From assembly GCA_910587395.1 (NCBI GenBank), contig CAJULJ010000019.1:1-48987 (forward strand): a DNA stretch of 48,987 nt, written 5' to 3'. This stretch comes from an uncultured Oscillospiraceae bacterium (lineage in GTDB: Bacteria > Bacillota > Clostridia > Oscillospirales > Oscillospiraceae). Positions 16,334 to 24,949 of the stretch are shown one piece after another (position 1 is the first letter of the stretch; every line of letters starts with the position of its first letter). A program made the translations under genes and the position numbers. Below the pieces are notes generated by a model. It ran no database searches. It worked only from the letters and a program-made list of their open reading frames with translations, and was not told the DNA's origin.

Positions 16334-16833
16334 GCTACATAGCGGTCATGGGGCATATCAACGCCCCTGTAATGCTTAACCGAGCTGTCCGCAACGGTCA
16401 TACCGTTTCTGAGGGCCACCCGCTGGGAGGGAATGTTTGTGTCCCGGATGATTGAGCAGACTTCGTCCGCTTGCAGCACGTTAAAAGCATGCTGCTTGCA
16501 TGCCTTGGCGGCCTCTGTGGCATAACCCCGACGCCAGTGCCTGCGCTCAAAGAGATACCCCACCTCCAGCACTTCTTCGCCCTTCCACGGCTGCATGGTG
16601 AGCCCGCATTGACCAATCATCTCGTCCGTCTCCTTCAAAATCACCGCCCACAGGCCAAAGCTCCATACCTGATAACGGGCAATCTGCCGGTCAAGCCACT
16701 CCTGCACCTCGCTGTCGGTGAAAGCCCCTTCATAGGCGTACATCACCTCGTCGTCCTGCAAAATCCTGCACAGGGAGGGAAAATCACCCTGATTGAGCTC
16801 CCGCAGGTACAGCCTCTCAGTCTCCAGTATCAT
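16321..16833 (-). CDS. GNAT-family acetyltransferase (RimJ/RimL type)
   Basis: 170 residues from ATG 16833, which has GGGAGG before it; longer upstream frames are ignored. The opening ILETERLYLRELNQGDFPSL and the acetyl-CoA region YLFERRHWRRGYATEAAKACKQHAF mark an N-acetyltransferase that modifies a protein N-terminus or a small amine. The acceptor is unknown. The 3' end overlaps the converging uncharacterised gene by about 13 bases. Confidence 0.85.
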   Translation of the reverse strand: MILETERLYLRELNQGDFPSLCRILQDDEVMYAYEGAFTDSEVQEWLDRQIARYQVWSFGLWAVILKETDEMIGQCGLTMQPWKGEEVLEVGYLFERRHWRRGYATEAAKACKQHAFNVLQADEVCSIIRDTNIPSQRVALRNGMTVADSSVKHYRGVDMPHDRYVAYRG

Positions 16834-16878
16834 TTCTGCCTCCCAAATCTCCCCTTGCCGGGAATTCATGATATAGCC

Positions 16879-16918
16879 AAAATACTGCCCGCCGGAAAGC
16901 GTTGCTCTCCGGCGGGTG
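16879..16918 (-). terminator. Terminator after prfC
   Basis: On the minus strand CCCGCCGGA ... TCCGGCGGG (arms near 16907-16916 and 16887-16896) is followed by TATTTT. It separates prfC from the downstream GNAT gene. Confidence 0.7.
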
Positions 16919-16930
16919 GCTACGCCGTGC

Positions 16931-18532
<1,602 letters not shown>

Positions 18533-18619
18533 GAGAGTTCCTCCTGTTTCATTTGGTTTTTAGAAGAAAACGATCCTTTACATGGGAAGAACCCCCCTAA
18601 ATAAACTCATAACCTGATT

Positions 18620-18648
18620 AGTATATCACAATCATACGGAGAAGAAAA
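18620..18648 (-). promoter_or_regulatory. Probable extended -10 promoter of prfC
   Basis: On the minus strand TGATATACT gives a TG-N-TATACT extended -10 (hexamer 18620-18625). The -35 region is poor. It overlaps the terminator of the preceding GNAT gene. Confidence 0.45.
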
Positions 18649-18683
18649 GATGCACGATTCGATAAACTGAAATTCAGTGCATC
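18641..18683 (-). terminator. Terminator after the AT-rich GNAT gene
   Basis: On the minus strand GATGCAC (18677-18683) and GTGCATC (18649-18655) enclose an inner TGAA-TTCA stem and are followed by TTTTCTTC. The first arm includes the end of the coding region. Confidence 0.6.
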
Positions 18684-19216
18684 GCATAATTTATTTTTAC
18701 CATATGAATGTGATCTTCCCAAACCCCATTGATATTCAGATAATATTTTGAAGTTCCTTCGTTTACAAAATGATTTTTTTCCAAAACTCTTAGAGATGCC
18801 TTGTTTTTCGGCATTACATTGGCTTCGATCCGGTGTAGGCTCAATTTTTCAAACGCGTATTTTGTCAGCATTGCCACCGCCATAGTCATATAGCCTCTAT
18901 TGAAATACTCTTTATCCAATTTATATCCCAGAAAAGCGGAACAAAAGGCCCCCCATACCACATTGTTTAACCCGATAATACCGATAATTTTCGCGGGCCG
19001 ATCCACCGACGCAATATAAAAGCGAAAGGCAGTCCTTTCTTTATACGCAAGCATTTCTTTTCTTAAGACGTCCTGCTGATATTGAAGTGAAAAAAATTCC
19101 TCGTCTCGTACAGGTTCAAATGCTTCTAAAAAGTCCCTGTTTCTAGTGTAGTAGCCGACTACTTGTTCCGCAAGGGACAGGTCTGCCGGTACGAGCTGTA
19201 TCTCTTGATTTTTCAT
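18674..19216 (-). CDS. AT-rich GNAT-family acetyltransferase
   Basis: 180 residues from ATG 19216. The fold is shown by IGIIGLNNVVWGAFCSAFLG, the RGYMTMAVAMLTKYAFEKL acetyl-CoA loop, and the RIEANVMPKNKASLRVLEKNHF segment typical of RimJ/RimL-like enzymes. Codons are A/T-rich (AAA, TTT, ATA common), unlike every neighbour, which suggests recent transfer. Its ATG overlaps the stop of the fumarase alpha gene (ATGA), so it can be translated only by coupling or from an undetected site. The acceptor is unknown. Confidence 0.85.
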   Translation of the reverse strand: MKNQEIQLVPADLSLAEQVVGYYTRNRDFLEAFEPVRDEEFFSLQYQQDVLRKEMLAYKERTAFRFYIASVDRPAKIIGIIGLNNVVWGAFCSAFLGYKLDKEYFNRGYMTMAVAMLTKYAFEKLSLHRIEANVMPKNKASLRVLEKNHFVNEGTSKYYLNINGVWEDHIHMVKINYAMH

Positions 19217-20058
19217 AGCGTCACATGGGCGTGCCGCGTCACATGGCACCCCAGATTGACCGCGCAGGGCAGTCCGGCGATGTGGGTGCCCTGGGTGAGG
19301 ATGGCGGCGGACAGGGCGGTGGTCCGGCCGCCCAGCCCCTGGGGTCCGATGCCCAGGCGGTTGACCCGCTCCAGAATCCGCTCCTCCATGGCCGCGTAGA
19401 AGGGGTCAGGGTGGCGCTCCCCGGCGGGGCGCAGGAGAGCCCGCTTGGCCAGCTCCGCCGCCACCTCCGACGTGCCCCCCAGCCCCACGCCCACCACCAC
19501 CGGCGGGCAGGGGTTGGACCCGGCCTGGGATACGCAGTCCACGATGAAGTCCTCCACCTGCTCCACGGTGACGGAGGGGTTGAACATTTTCAGCTTGGTC
19601 ATGTTCTCACTGCCGAAGCCCTTGGGAGCAATGGTGATCTCCACCTTGTCCCCGGTTACCATCCGCAGGTGGAGGATGGCGGGGGTGTTGTCGTTGGTGT
19701 TCACCCGCCGCAGAGGGTCGCCTACCACCGACAGCCGCAGATGGCCGTCCAGGTAGCCCCGGCGTACACCGTTGTTGACAGCGTCCTCCAGAGAACCGCC
19801 GGTGAGATGGCAGTCCTGTCCCCAATCCATAAAAATGACGGCCATGCCGGTGTCCTGGCAGATGGGCAGGCCCTTGGATTCGGCGAATTCATAATTTTCC
19901 ACCAAGTCCCCTAAAATGGCCTGTCCCACCGGGGAGGGTTCCTTCTTCCGGGCGGCGCAGATGGCGTCTCTCAGATCCTGGGGCAGAATGGTGTTGGCCT
20001 CAATGCACAGCGCCCGAATGGCGTCGGACAGGGCGTTTGCCTCAATTTCCCGTACCAT
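19213..20058 (-). CDS. Class I fumarase / tartrate dehydratase, alpha subunit
   Basis: 281 residues, the normal size of the separate alpha subunit (FumA_alpha/TtdA). It should bind a [4Fe-4S] cluster and hydrate fumarate or a related acid together with a beta subunit. Likely cluster cysteines are in LPICQDTG (Cys67), GSNPCPPVVVG and VNLGCHVTRHAHV. GGAGG before the ATG lies inside the end of the upstream amidohydrolase, so the genes form an operon. The beta subunit expected directly downstream is missing; the AT-rich GNAT gene stands there instead. Confidence 0.9.
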   Translation of the reverse strand: MVREIEANALSDAIRALCIEANTILPQDLRDAICAARKKEPSPVGQAILGDLVENYEFAESKGLPICQDTGMAVIFMDWGQDCHLTGGSLEDAVNNGVRRGYLDGHLRLSVVGDPLRRVNTNDNTPAILHLRMVTGDKVEITIAPKGFGSENMTKLKMFNPSVTVEQVEDFIVDCVSQAGSNPCPPVVVGVGLGGTSEVAAELAKRALLRPAGERHPDPFYAAMEERILERVNRLGIGPQGLGGRTTALSAAILTQGTHIAGLPCAVNLGCHVTRHAHVTL

Positions 20059-21207
20059 TTAAATGACCTCCTGTCCGTCGATCAATACGTGGGTGGCTCT
20101 GCTCCGCCAATGGAAGGGATGGCCGTCCATGACCACGATGTCCGCGTCCTTGCCGGGAGAGAGGGAGCCCAGCCGGTCGCCCACCCCGGCGATACAGGCG
20201 GCGTTGATGGTGATGGCGGCAAGGGCTTCCTCCTCGTCCATCCCCGCCCGGGCGGCCATGGCGGCGCAGAAGGGGAGCAGGGCGATGGGGGTCTCCGGGT
20301 GGTCGGTGCAGATGGCCACCTGCACTCCGGCCCGGGCCAGGATGGCGGTGTTTTCCATGGTGAGGCGGGCCAGCTCCGGCTTGCACCGGTCGGTCAGGAA
20401 GGGTCCGGTGATGACGGGCACGCCCTCCTTGGCCAGGAATTCGGCGATAAGATGGCCCTCGGTGCCGTGGACGATGGCGCAGTCCAGGCCGAACTTCTTG
20501 CTGAGCCGCACGGCGGTGACGATGTCGTCCGCCCGGTGGGCGTGGAAATGGGCGGGAAGGCGGCCCGTGACCACGGGGCGCAGGGCGTCCAGTTGGGCGT
20601 CGAAATCCGGACTGTCCATTTGGTTGTTTGCCTGAGCCTGCGCCCATTTCAGCTCATAGTTCAGGGCCTGGGTCAGCTTGTCCCGGATGACGGCGGCGGT
20701 GGCCATGCGGGTGGCGGGACCGTGGCTTTTGTGGATGCCCTTGGGGTTTTCTCCCAAAGCAAATTTCATGGAGGCGGGGGAGCGCACGGCCATCTGGTCC
20801 GCCACGGAGCCCACGGTTTTCAGCAGAACGGACTGTCCCGCAATAGGGTTGGCGGAGCCGGGGCCGGTGTGGACGCAGGTGACGCCTGCCCGGCGGGCCT
20901 CGGCGAAATACTGATTAAAGGGGTCCACGCCGTCCAGGGCCCGAATCTGCGGGGCGCAGGGAGTGGGAGACTCGTTGAGATCGTCCTCTTGAGCGGCGGT
21001 GCCGTAAAGCCCCACATGACAGTGGGCGTCGATGAAGCCGGGGAGGACGTGGCCTCCCTGGGCGTCGATCAGGCGGTCCAGGTCCGCGTCGTCCGGGAGG
21101 CTGGACATGGGACCCACCTGGGCGATGCGGCTGCCTTTGATGAGGACAAAGCCGTCGGGGATTGTGCCGGTCTCCATGGTGTGAATGACGCCGTTGACGA
21201 TGAGCAT
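20059..21207 (-). CDS. Amidohydrolase-family metal enzyme (imidazolonepropionase-like)
   Basis: 382 residues starting MLIVNGVIHTMETGTIPDGF, with AGGAGG before the ATG. Metal-site motifs follow the amidohydrolase order: GFIDAHCHVGLYG, HFHAHRADDI, AIVHGTEGHL and CTDHPETPIALL. The C-terminal SLSPGKDADIVVMDG closes the composite beta-domain. Substrate is not assignable; a cyclic amide or amidine is likely. The gene abuts the fumarase alpha gene, but a common pathway is not evident. Confidence 0.88.
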   Translation of the reverse strand: MLIVNGVIHTMETGTIPDGFVLIKGSRIAQVGPMSSLPDDADLDRLIDAQGGHVLPGFIDAHCHVGLYGTAAQEDDLNESPTPCAPQIRALDGVDPFNQYFAEARRAGVTCVHTGPGSANPIAGQSVLLKTVGSVADQMAVRSPASMKFALGENPKGIHKSHGPATRMATAAVIRDKLTQALNYELKWAQAQANNQMDSPDFDAQLDALRPVVTGRLPAHFHAHRADDIVTAVRLSKKFGLDCAIVHGTEGHLIAEFLAKEGVPVITGPFLTDRCKPELARLTMENTAILARAGVQVAICTDHPETPIALLPFCAAMAARAGMDEEEALAAITINAACIAGVGDRLGSLSPGKDADIVVMDGHPFHWRSRATHVLIDGQEVI

Positions 21208-21281
21208 AGTTTTTCCTCCTGAAATTCAGTTGGAGCCTCAGTTCGACCAAATTCTCGTGTATTTCGTGGTACATTGTTCTT

Positions 21282-21383
21282 GCGGCACAGGCCGCGGCAT
21301 GGGGCTGTCCCATGCGGTCATTCCATTCTCCCGCGCAAATAGACCCTTGGCTCTTTTCCCGCTTGCGGAAAAGAGCCGCTTTT
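21282..21383 (+). ncRNA. Candidate structured RNA with its own terminator
   Basis: No plus-strand gene is present, yet three stems follow one another: GCGGC-ACAG-GCCGC (21282-21295), GCATGGG-GCTGT-CCCATGC (21297-21315), and the perfect ten-pair stem GGCTCTTTTC/GAAAAGAGCC (21349-21358, 21368-21377) ending in GCTTTTTT. The last is a plus-strand intrinsic terminator. A weak extended -10 (TGGTACATT, ending 21275) lies just before the first stem. It matches no RNA family I know. Confidence 0.4.
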
Positions 21384-21401
21384 TTATGGAAGCCTGACGA
21401 A

Positions 21402-21428
21402 AAAGGGGGACGCGATGCGTCCCCCTTT
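21402..21428 (-). terminator. Terminator of the yabP-yabQ-divIC-yabR cluster
   Basis: AAAGGGGGACGC (21402-21413) pairs perfectly with GCGTCCCCCTTT (21417-21428); reading leftward it is followed by TTTTTCG. Confidence 0.85.
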
Positions 21429-21436
21429 GTTTGGGT

Positions 21437-21925
21437 TTATTTTCGCCCACCGCGGCGGCTGCCCCGCTTCTCGTTCATGTGGAGCTCGGACAGCTTGCTG
21501 TCGGAGCTGGCCATAAACTGCTTGAGCTGATCTTCAAAGCTGGCCGGACCTCTGGGCTGGGCGGGCTCGAGCGTGAAACTGCGGCCGGGGCCGGAACGGC
21601 GGCCCTGGGGACGGTGGTCACCCTCCGGCCGGGGGCGGTCGCCGGGTCCGCCGGGGCGGGGACCAGACCGGCGCTCCGGACGGGGCGGGGGGGGCAGGGC
21701 CTGCTTGATGGACAGGTTGATGCGGTTGTTGTCGTCGATGCCGATGACCTTTACCTTGACCTCCTGGCCCTCGGCCAGCAGATCGTGAACATCATTGACA
21801 TAGGAATACGCAATCTCTGAGATATGTACCAGCCCGGACCGATTGCCGGGCAGGGATACGAACGCGCCGAACTTGGTGATCCCCGTCACCTTTCCATCCA
21901 AAATAGAACCAACTTCAATGCCCAT
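21437..21925 (-). CDS. S1-domain RNA-binding protein, YabR-like
   Basis: 162 residues. Residues 1-75 are one S1 domain (GSILDGKVTGITKFGAFVSL, GLVHISEIAYSYVNDVHDLL, VKVIGIDDNNRINLSIKQA). The rest is a Pro/Arg/Gly-rich disordered tail with repeated RP and PRPEG motifs and a basic end (EKRGSRRGGRK), suggesting RNA binding. Position downstream of divIC is the classical place of yabR. AGAGGGAA precedes the ATG. The precise role is unknown. Confidence 0.88.
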   Translation of the reverse strand: MGIEVGSILDGKVTGITKFGAFVSLPGNRSGLVHISEIAYSYVNDVHDLLAEGQEVKVKVIGIDDNNRINLSIKQALPPPPRPERRSGPRPGGPGDRPRPEGDHRPQGRRSGPGRSFTLEPAQPRGPASFEDQLKQFMASSDSKLSELHMNEKRGSRRGGRK

Positions 21926-22070
21926 AAATCTCTTTTTTCCCTCTCATCGTGTATGGATTTCATCGGCACAAGCTGTGCCCGGCCGCTTCCCTGCCTGGGA
22001 AAGCTTCCTCGCTCCGCTGTGCCTCCCCTCCCCATGAGACCCGTTTGACAGGGCTCTTGCGGAGAAAGAG

Positions 22071-22352
22071 CTATTTGGAGGAGTCCACAAACTCGATCTC
22101 TCCCGGTTCCACCAGACCCAGGCGGCTTCTGGCGATGTCGGCCAGATACTCAGGGTCGCCGCTGTGGTCGATGCCGTCCTGGAGCGCGGCGTTTGCCTCC
22201 TGCTGCTCCTGAACCCGACGGGTGAGCGCCTCCCGGTCGGCCTGGGCGGCGTTCAGCTTGGCCTGGGTGGACAGCAGCGCGATGGCCACGGCGGCCAGCA
22301 GCACCAGCACCAGCAGTTTTGTGGCCATGCCGGCCCGCTTGATCTTTACCAT
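22071..22352 (-). CDS. divIC: Septum formation initiator, DivIC/FtsB family
   Basis: 93 residues: short cytoplasmic start, one membrane segment (about 11-29, LLVLVLLAAVAIALL), a coiled coil (about 30-65) and a C-terminal region with PEYLADIARSRLGLVEPGE, the DivIC/FtsB end. It would join FtsL and DivIB in the divisome. GGGGAGGAGGG precedes the ATG. The preceding yabQ frame runs about 200 bases into this gene in another phase. Confidence 0.9.
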   Translation of the reverse strand: MVKIKRAGMATKLLVLVLLAAVAIALLSTQAKLNAAQADREALTRRVQEQQEANAALQDGIDHSGDPEYLADIARSRLGLVEPGEIEFVDSSK

Positions 22353-22821
22353 TGCCTACTCCCTCCTCCCCGTTTCGGGCGAAACGGTATAGCATATTTA
22401 TTTTATACCAGGACAGCCAATTTTGGAAGTGTTTTTTTTGTTTTTTTAAAAATTTTTTCGTTCCCCGTCCCGCCCGCCGCGCGGGAGCGGTGAGAAGACG
22501 GAAAAGAGCCCGAATTCTGCCGGCCAGCCACAAAAGAACGGGCAAAATCAGCCGGCTGAGGGTGAGAAAGTACGCTCCGCCTCCCAGAGACACGGCGGCC
22601 ATGTGGAAGATGCGCACCTGTCCGTCGTCCCGAAGCAGGGTGAGGGCAAACAGCCCCGCCGTGACGCCCAGCCAGAACAACAGGTCCAGAAGGAAGGCCA
22701 GGCCGGGCAGCTTCAAGCTCCGGCGCAGGGTGCGCATCCCGTCGTAAATGAGGCCCAGAAGCGCTCCCAGCAGAAAGCCCTGCCCGAAAACCAGCGCCTG
22801 ACCCAGAACATCGACGTGCAT
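22150..22821 (-). CDS. yabQ: Spore cortex biosynthesis protein YabQ, with an out-of-frame extension
   Basis: YabQ is a spore-outer-membrane protein needed for cortex formation. Residues 1-115 carry four hydrophobic segments (GQGFLLGALLGLIYDGMR, FLLDLLFWLGVTAGLFAL, AAVSLGGGAYFL, LILPVLLWLAG). A basic Lys-rich stretch follows (KKFLKKQKKHFQNW). The frame then stays open through the divIC start and for 203 bases inside it, yielding about 70 residues of Gly/Arg-rich sequence that look non-biological. The real protein probably ends near residue 130-155. Runs of seven and eight A (22432-22447 on the plus strand as T) make a slip or sequencing error possible. Start is three bases after yabP. Confidence 0.8.
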   Translation of the reverse strand: MHVDVLGQALVFGQGFLLGALLGLIYDGMRTLRRSLKLPGLAFLLDLLFWLGVTAGLFALTLLRDDGQVRIFHMAAVSLGGGAYFLTLSRLILPVLLWLAGRIRALFRLLTAPARRAGRGTKKFLKKQKKHFQNWLSWYKINMLYRFARNGEEGVGNGKDQAGRHGHKTAGAGAAGRRGHRAAVHPGQAERRPGRPGGAHPSGSGAAGGKRRAPGRHRPQRRP

Positions 22822-22824
22822 GGG

Positions 22825-23106
22825 TCAGCGCAGCAGCCGGGCCAGGAAGCCGCCCCGGCTCCCGCCGCCATCGTCCTCGTAGGTGACGGCGTCCACGTCC
22901 CCCTCCACCTTCAAATCGCCGCCGTCCAGGGACAGCTTTTCGATGTGCAGATTTTCTCCGGTCACTATCATGGTGCCCTTGGAGGTGGAAAGTACGATGG
23001 TATTTTCGTCAAAACGCTCCACGTCCTCCACGCCGGACACGGTGAGGCTTTTCCGCTCCTCAATCACCACATGGTGGGGGGCGGACAGCCCGCCTTCATA
23101 TGCCAT
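22825..23106 (-). CDS. yabP: Sporulation protein YabP
   Basis: 93 residues: APHHVVIEERKSLTVSGVEDVERFDENTI-type opening, TSKGTMIVTGENLHIEKLSLDGGDLKVEGDV core, as in YabP/YqfC. It recruits YabQ-dependent cortex factors in the mother cell in Bacillus. First gene of the yabP-yabQ-divIC-yabR run, behind a sigma-E-like promoter. Its ribosome site AAGGGAG sits in a hairpin that touches the start codon. Confidence 0.93.
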   Translation of the reverse strand: MAYEGGLSAPHHVVIEERKSLTVSGVEDVERFDENTIVLSTSKGTMIVTGENLHIEKLSLDGGDLKVEGDVDAVTYEDDGGGSRGGFLARLLR

Positions 23107-23107
23107 A

Positions 23108-23135
23108 GGACCATCTCCCTTACTTTAGATGGTCC
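23108..23135 (-). promoter_or_regulatory. Hairpin covering the yabP ribosome-binding site
   Basis: On the minus strand GGACCATCT (23127-23135) pairs perfectly with AGATGGTCC (23108-23116). The ten-base loop AAAGTAAGGG holds most of the ribosome site, whose last bases are in the 3' arm. The stem ends one base before the ATG. Because the predicted sigma-E start falls inside the 5' arm, only longer read-through mRNA would form it. Confidence 0.6.
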
Positions 23136-23164
23136 ATCATATGGGGTTTGTCCCAGGAATATGA
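23136..23164 (-). promoter_or_regulatory. Sigma-E-type promoter of yabP
   Basis: On the minus strand TCATATT (23158-23164), a 14-base spacer, and CATATGAT (23136-23143) fit the sigma-E pattern (ATATT near -35, CATAnnnT at -10). In Bacillus the yabP operon is sigma-E dependent, which supports the call. Confidence 0.65.
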
Positions 23165-23171
23165 GTGGAAA

Positions 23172-24335
23172 TCAGTTTTGAGGCGGGGCTTCCTCCGAAT
23201 CGGGTTGGGGTGCTGCGCTTTGGGCGGCGGTGCGGGCGCGCAGGTCCTGCTTGAGCAGGGTGTATGCTACGGCGGCCAGGGGTACGCTGATAACCATGCC
23301 CACCAGCTGGAGCAGGGCGCCGCCCACAGTGACCGCAGCCAGCACCCAGATGCCGGGCAGTCCCATGGAGGTGCCCACCACACGGGGATAGATGATGTTG
23401 CCCTCGAACTGCTGGAGGGCCACCAGGAACACCAGGAACCACACCGCCTGCCAGGGATCGATCATCACCAGCAGCAGCACGGCCAGCACCGCCCCCAGGT
23501 AGGCCCCCGCGATGGGAATGAGGGCAAATACGCCCACGGCGACGGAAATCAGAGGCGCGTAGTCAAAGCGGAAAATGCACATGCCGATGAAGCAAAGCCC
23601 GCCCAGGATGCACGCCTCCACCATCTGACCGCTGACATATTTGGAGAAGGTGTCCGATGTGAGCCGGGTGACGGTGAGCACATGTTCCGCCCCCTTTTCC
23701 GGCAGATAGGCCTGCACCAGGCGGCGGCATTGGGCGGTGAGCCGTGGCGCGCCGGACAGCATGTAGATGGAGAATACCAGGGAGATCACCCCGGTGACCA
23801 CCCCGGACACCACCACGCTGGTCATGGTGATGAGGTGGGGCAGGGTGTTGGTCAGCGTGTCCAGCGCCCCGGTGAGCAGGCTCTTCAGGGAATCGCTGAT
23901 GCCGGTGGACAGATCCAGGTTGGCCAGCTGCTCCAGGTCCAGCTTGGCAACCAGCCAGTCAAACAGCTCCTGGAAGTTGGCGGCGTAGATGCTGATGTTG
24001 CCGATGAACATCTCGATGCTGTGGGTCACCTCGGGCACCACCATGGAGATGAGCACGGTGATCAGAGCGATCACAATGAGGTAGACGGTGACCACCGCCA
24101 AGGGCCGCGCGGCCCCCTTTCCCTTGCCGGGGAAGATCGTTTCATACTGCCGGGCGAAAAAATTGCAGGGCCGGTTGAGGATAAAGGCGATGACTCCACC
24201 GATGAGCAGGGGCCGGAAGGCCCCTGCCACTCCGCCCAGCCAACCGGCGACCGTGTCCAGCTTGACGATGACGGCCACCAGAACGATGGCGTAGGTGATG
24301 AGAAGAAGCAGGCTGCGAAACAGCTTTTTGTCCAA
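23172..24335 (-). CDS. AI-2E family transporter (PerM/TqsA-like membrane protein)
   Basis: 387 residues from TTG 24335, which has GGGGAGG nine bases upstream. GTG 24353 is an alternative, but the predicted transcription start would leave it almost no leader. Eight hydrophobic segments in the AI-2E plan: FRPLLIGGVIAFILNRP near the start, a long middle loop with coiled character, then GVFALIPIAGAYLGAVLAVL and NIIYPRVVGTSMGLPGIWVL, the conserved C-terminal pair. The substrate of this family is often unknown; some export autoinducer-2, others are linked to Na+/H+ exchange. Confidence 0.9.
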   Translation of the reverse strand: MDKKLFRSLLLLITYAIVLVAVIVKLDTVAGWLGGVAGAFRPLLIGGVIAFILNRPCNFFARQYETIFPGKGKGAARPLAVVTVYLIVIALITVLISMVVPEVTHSIEMFIGNISIYAANFQELFDWLVAKLDLEQLANLDLSTGISDSLKSLLTGALDTLTNTLPHLITMTSVVVSGVVTGVISLVFSIYMLSGAPRLTAQCRRLVQAYLPEKGAEHVLTVTRLTSDTFSKYVSGQMVEACILGGLCFIGMCIFRFDYAPLISVAVGVFALIPIAGAYLGAVLAVLLLVMIDPWQAVWFLVFLVALQQFEGNIIYPRVVGTSMGLPGIWVLAAVTVGGALLQLVGMVISVPLAAVAYTLLKQDLRARTAAQSAAPQPDSEEAPPQN

Positions 24336-24365
24336 GAAAACAAACCTCCCCACGATATTTTCCTC

Positions 24366-24394
24366 AGTGTACCATTGAAGGGGGGCTGCGTCAA
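24366..24394 (-). promoter_or_regulatory. Promoter of the AI-2E transporter gene
   Basis: On the minus strand TTGACG (24389-24394), 17 bases, TACACT (24366-24371). Confidence 0.65.
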
Positions 24395-24395
24395 T

Positions 24396-24866
24396 TTAAG
24401 ATTTCTCTAAGGTCTGCCGGTAGTTTCTCCAATCCGCCAGCCGGTTTCCGGCCTGCCCGGACAGGTTGGCGGGGATTTCGTCCAGGGTGAAAAACCGCAG
24501 CTCATCCACCTCGTCCTCCTGACGCTTGGGTATGCCGGACCAGTCCCGGCAGGCGTAGGCGAACTCCACGTTGTACACCTCGTCGCCGTTGGGGTAGACG
24601 CAGTGCTCCTGGGGGCCGGAGTACACGCCGTACAGCTCCAGTGCGTGGGCGGTGAGCCCCGTCTCCTCCAGCAGCTCCCGGCGGGCGGTGTCCTCCGCCG
24701 ATTCCCCCGGCTCCATAGAGCCGGCCGCCGAGCAGTCCCAGCAGTGGTCGTCGCTCCTCAATTGAAGCAGAATGCGGCCCTGCTTGTCCTCCACAATCAC
24801 GCTGGAGCCCACCTGAATCAGGGGACGATGGCCCATAAAGGCCCGCAAATCCATGATATAACCCAT
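24396..24866 (-). CDS. NUDIX hydrolase
   Basis: 156 residues from ATG 24866 (GGGGAGG upstream). The Nudix box GSMEPGESAEDTARRELLEE-TGL fits GX5EX7REUXEEXGU, so it should hydrolyse a nucleoside diphosphate linked to another group. SVIVEDKQGRILLQLRSDDHCWDCSA forms the strands before the box. Substrate unknown. It has its own promoter and follows tyrA. Confidence 0.92.
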   Translation of the reverse strand: MGYIMDLRAFMGHRPLIQVGSSVIVEDKQGRILLQLRSDDHCWDCSAAGSMEPGESAEDTARRELLEETGLTAHALELYGVYSGPQEHCVYPNGDEVYNVEFAYACRDWSGIPKRQEDEVDELRFFTLDEIPANLSGQAGNRLADWRNYRQTLEKS

Positions 24867-24915
24867 AGCGTCCTCCCCACGGCCGAATATTTTGTCTGAA
24901 TGCCGTGTCGCCGCC

Positions 24916-24944
24916 AGTGTACCACCGGAGCCGGTCCCTGTCAA
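24916..24944 (-). promoter_or_regulatory. Promoter of the NUDIX gene
   Basis: On the minus strand TTGACA (24939-24944), 17 bases, TACACT (24916-24921), starting just after the tyrA stop. Confidence 0.7.
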
Positions 24945-24949
24945 TTGAT

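Noticed and set aside
21402..21428. Attenuator of the amidohydrolase gene
   Set aside because: The hairpin directly follows the yabR-like stop and has a U-run leftward, so it is that cluster's terminator.
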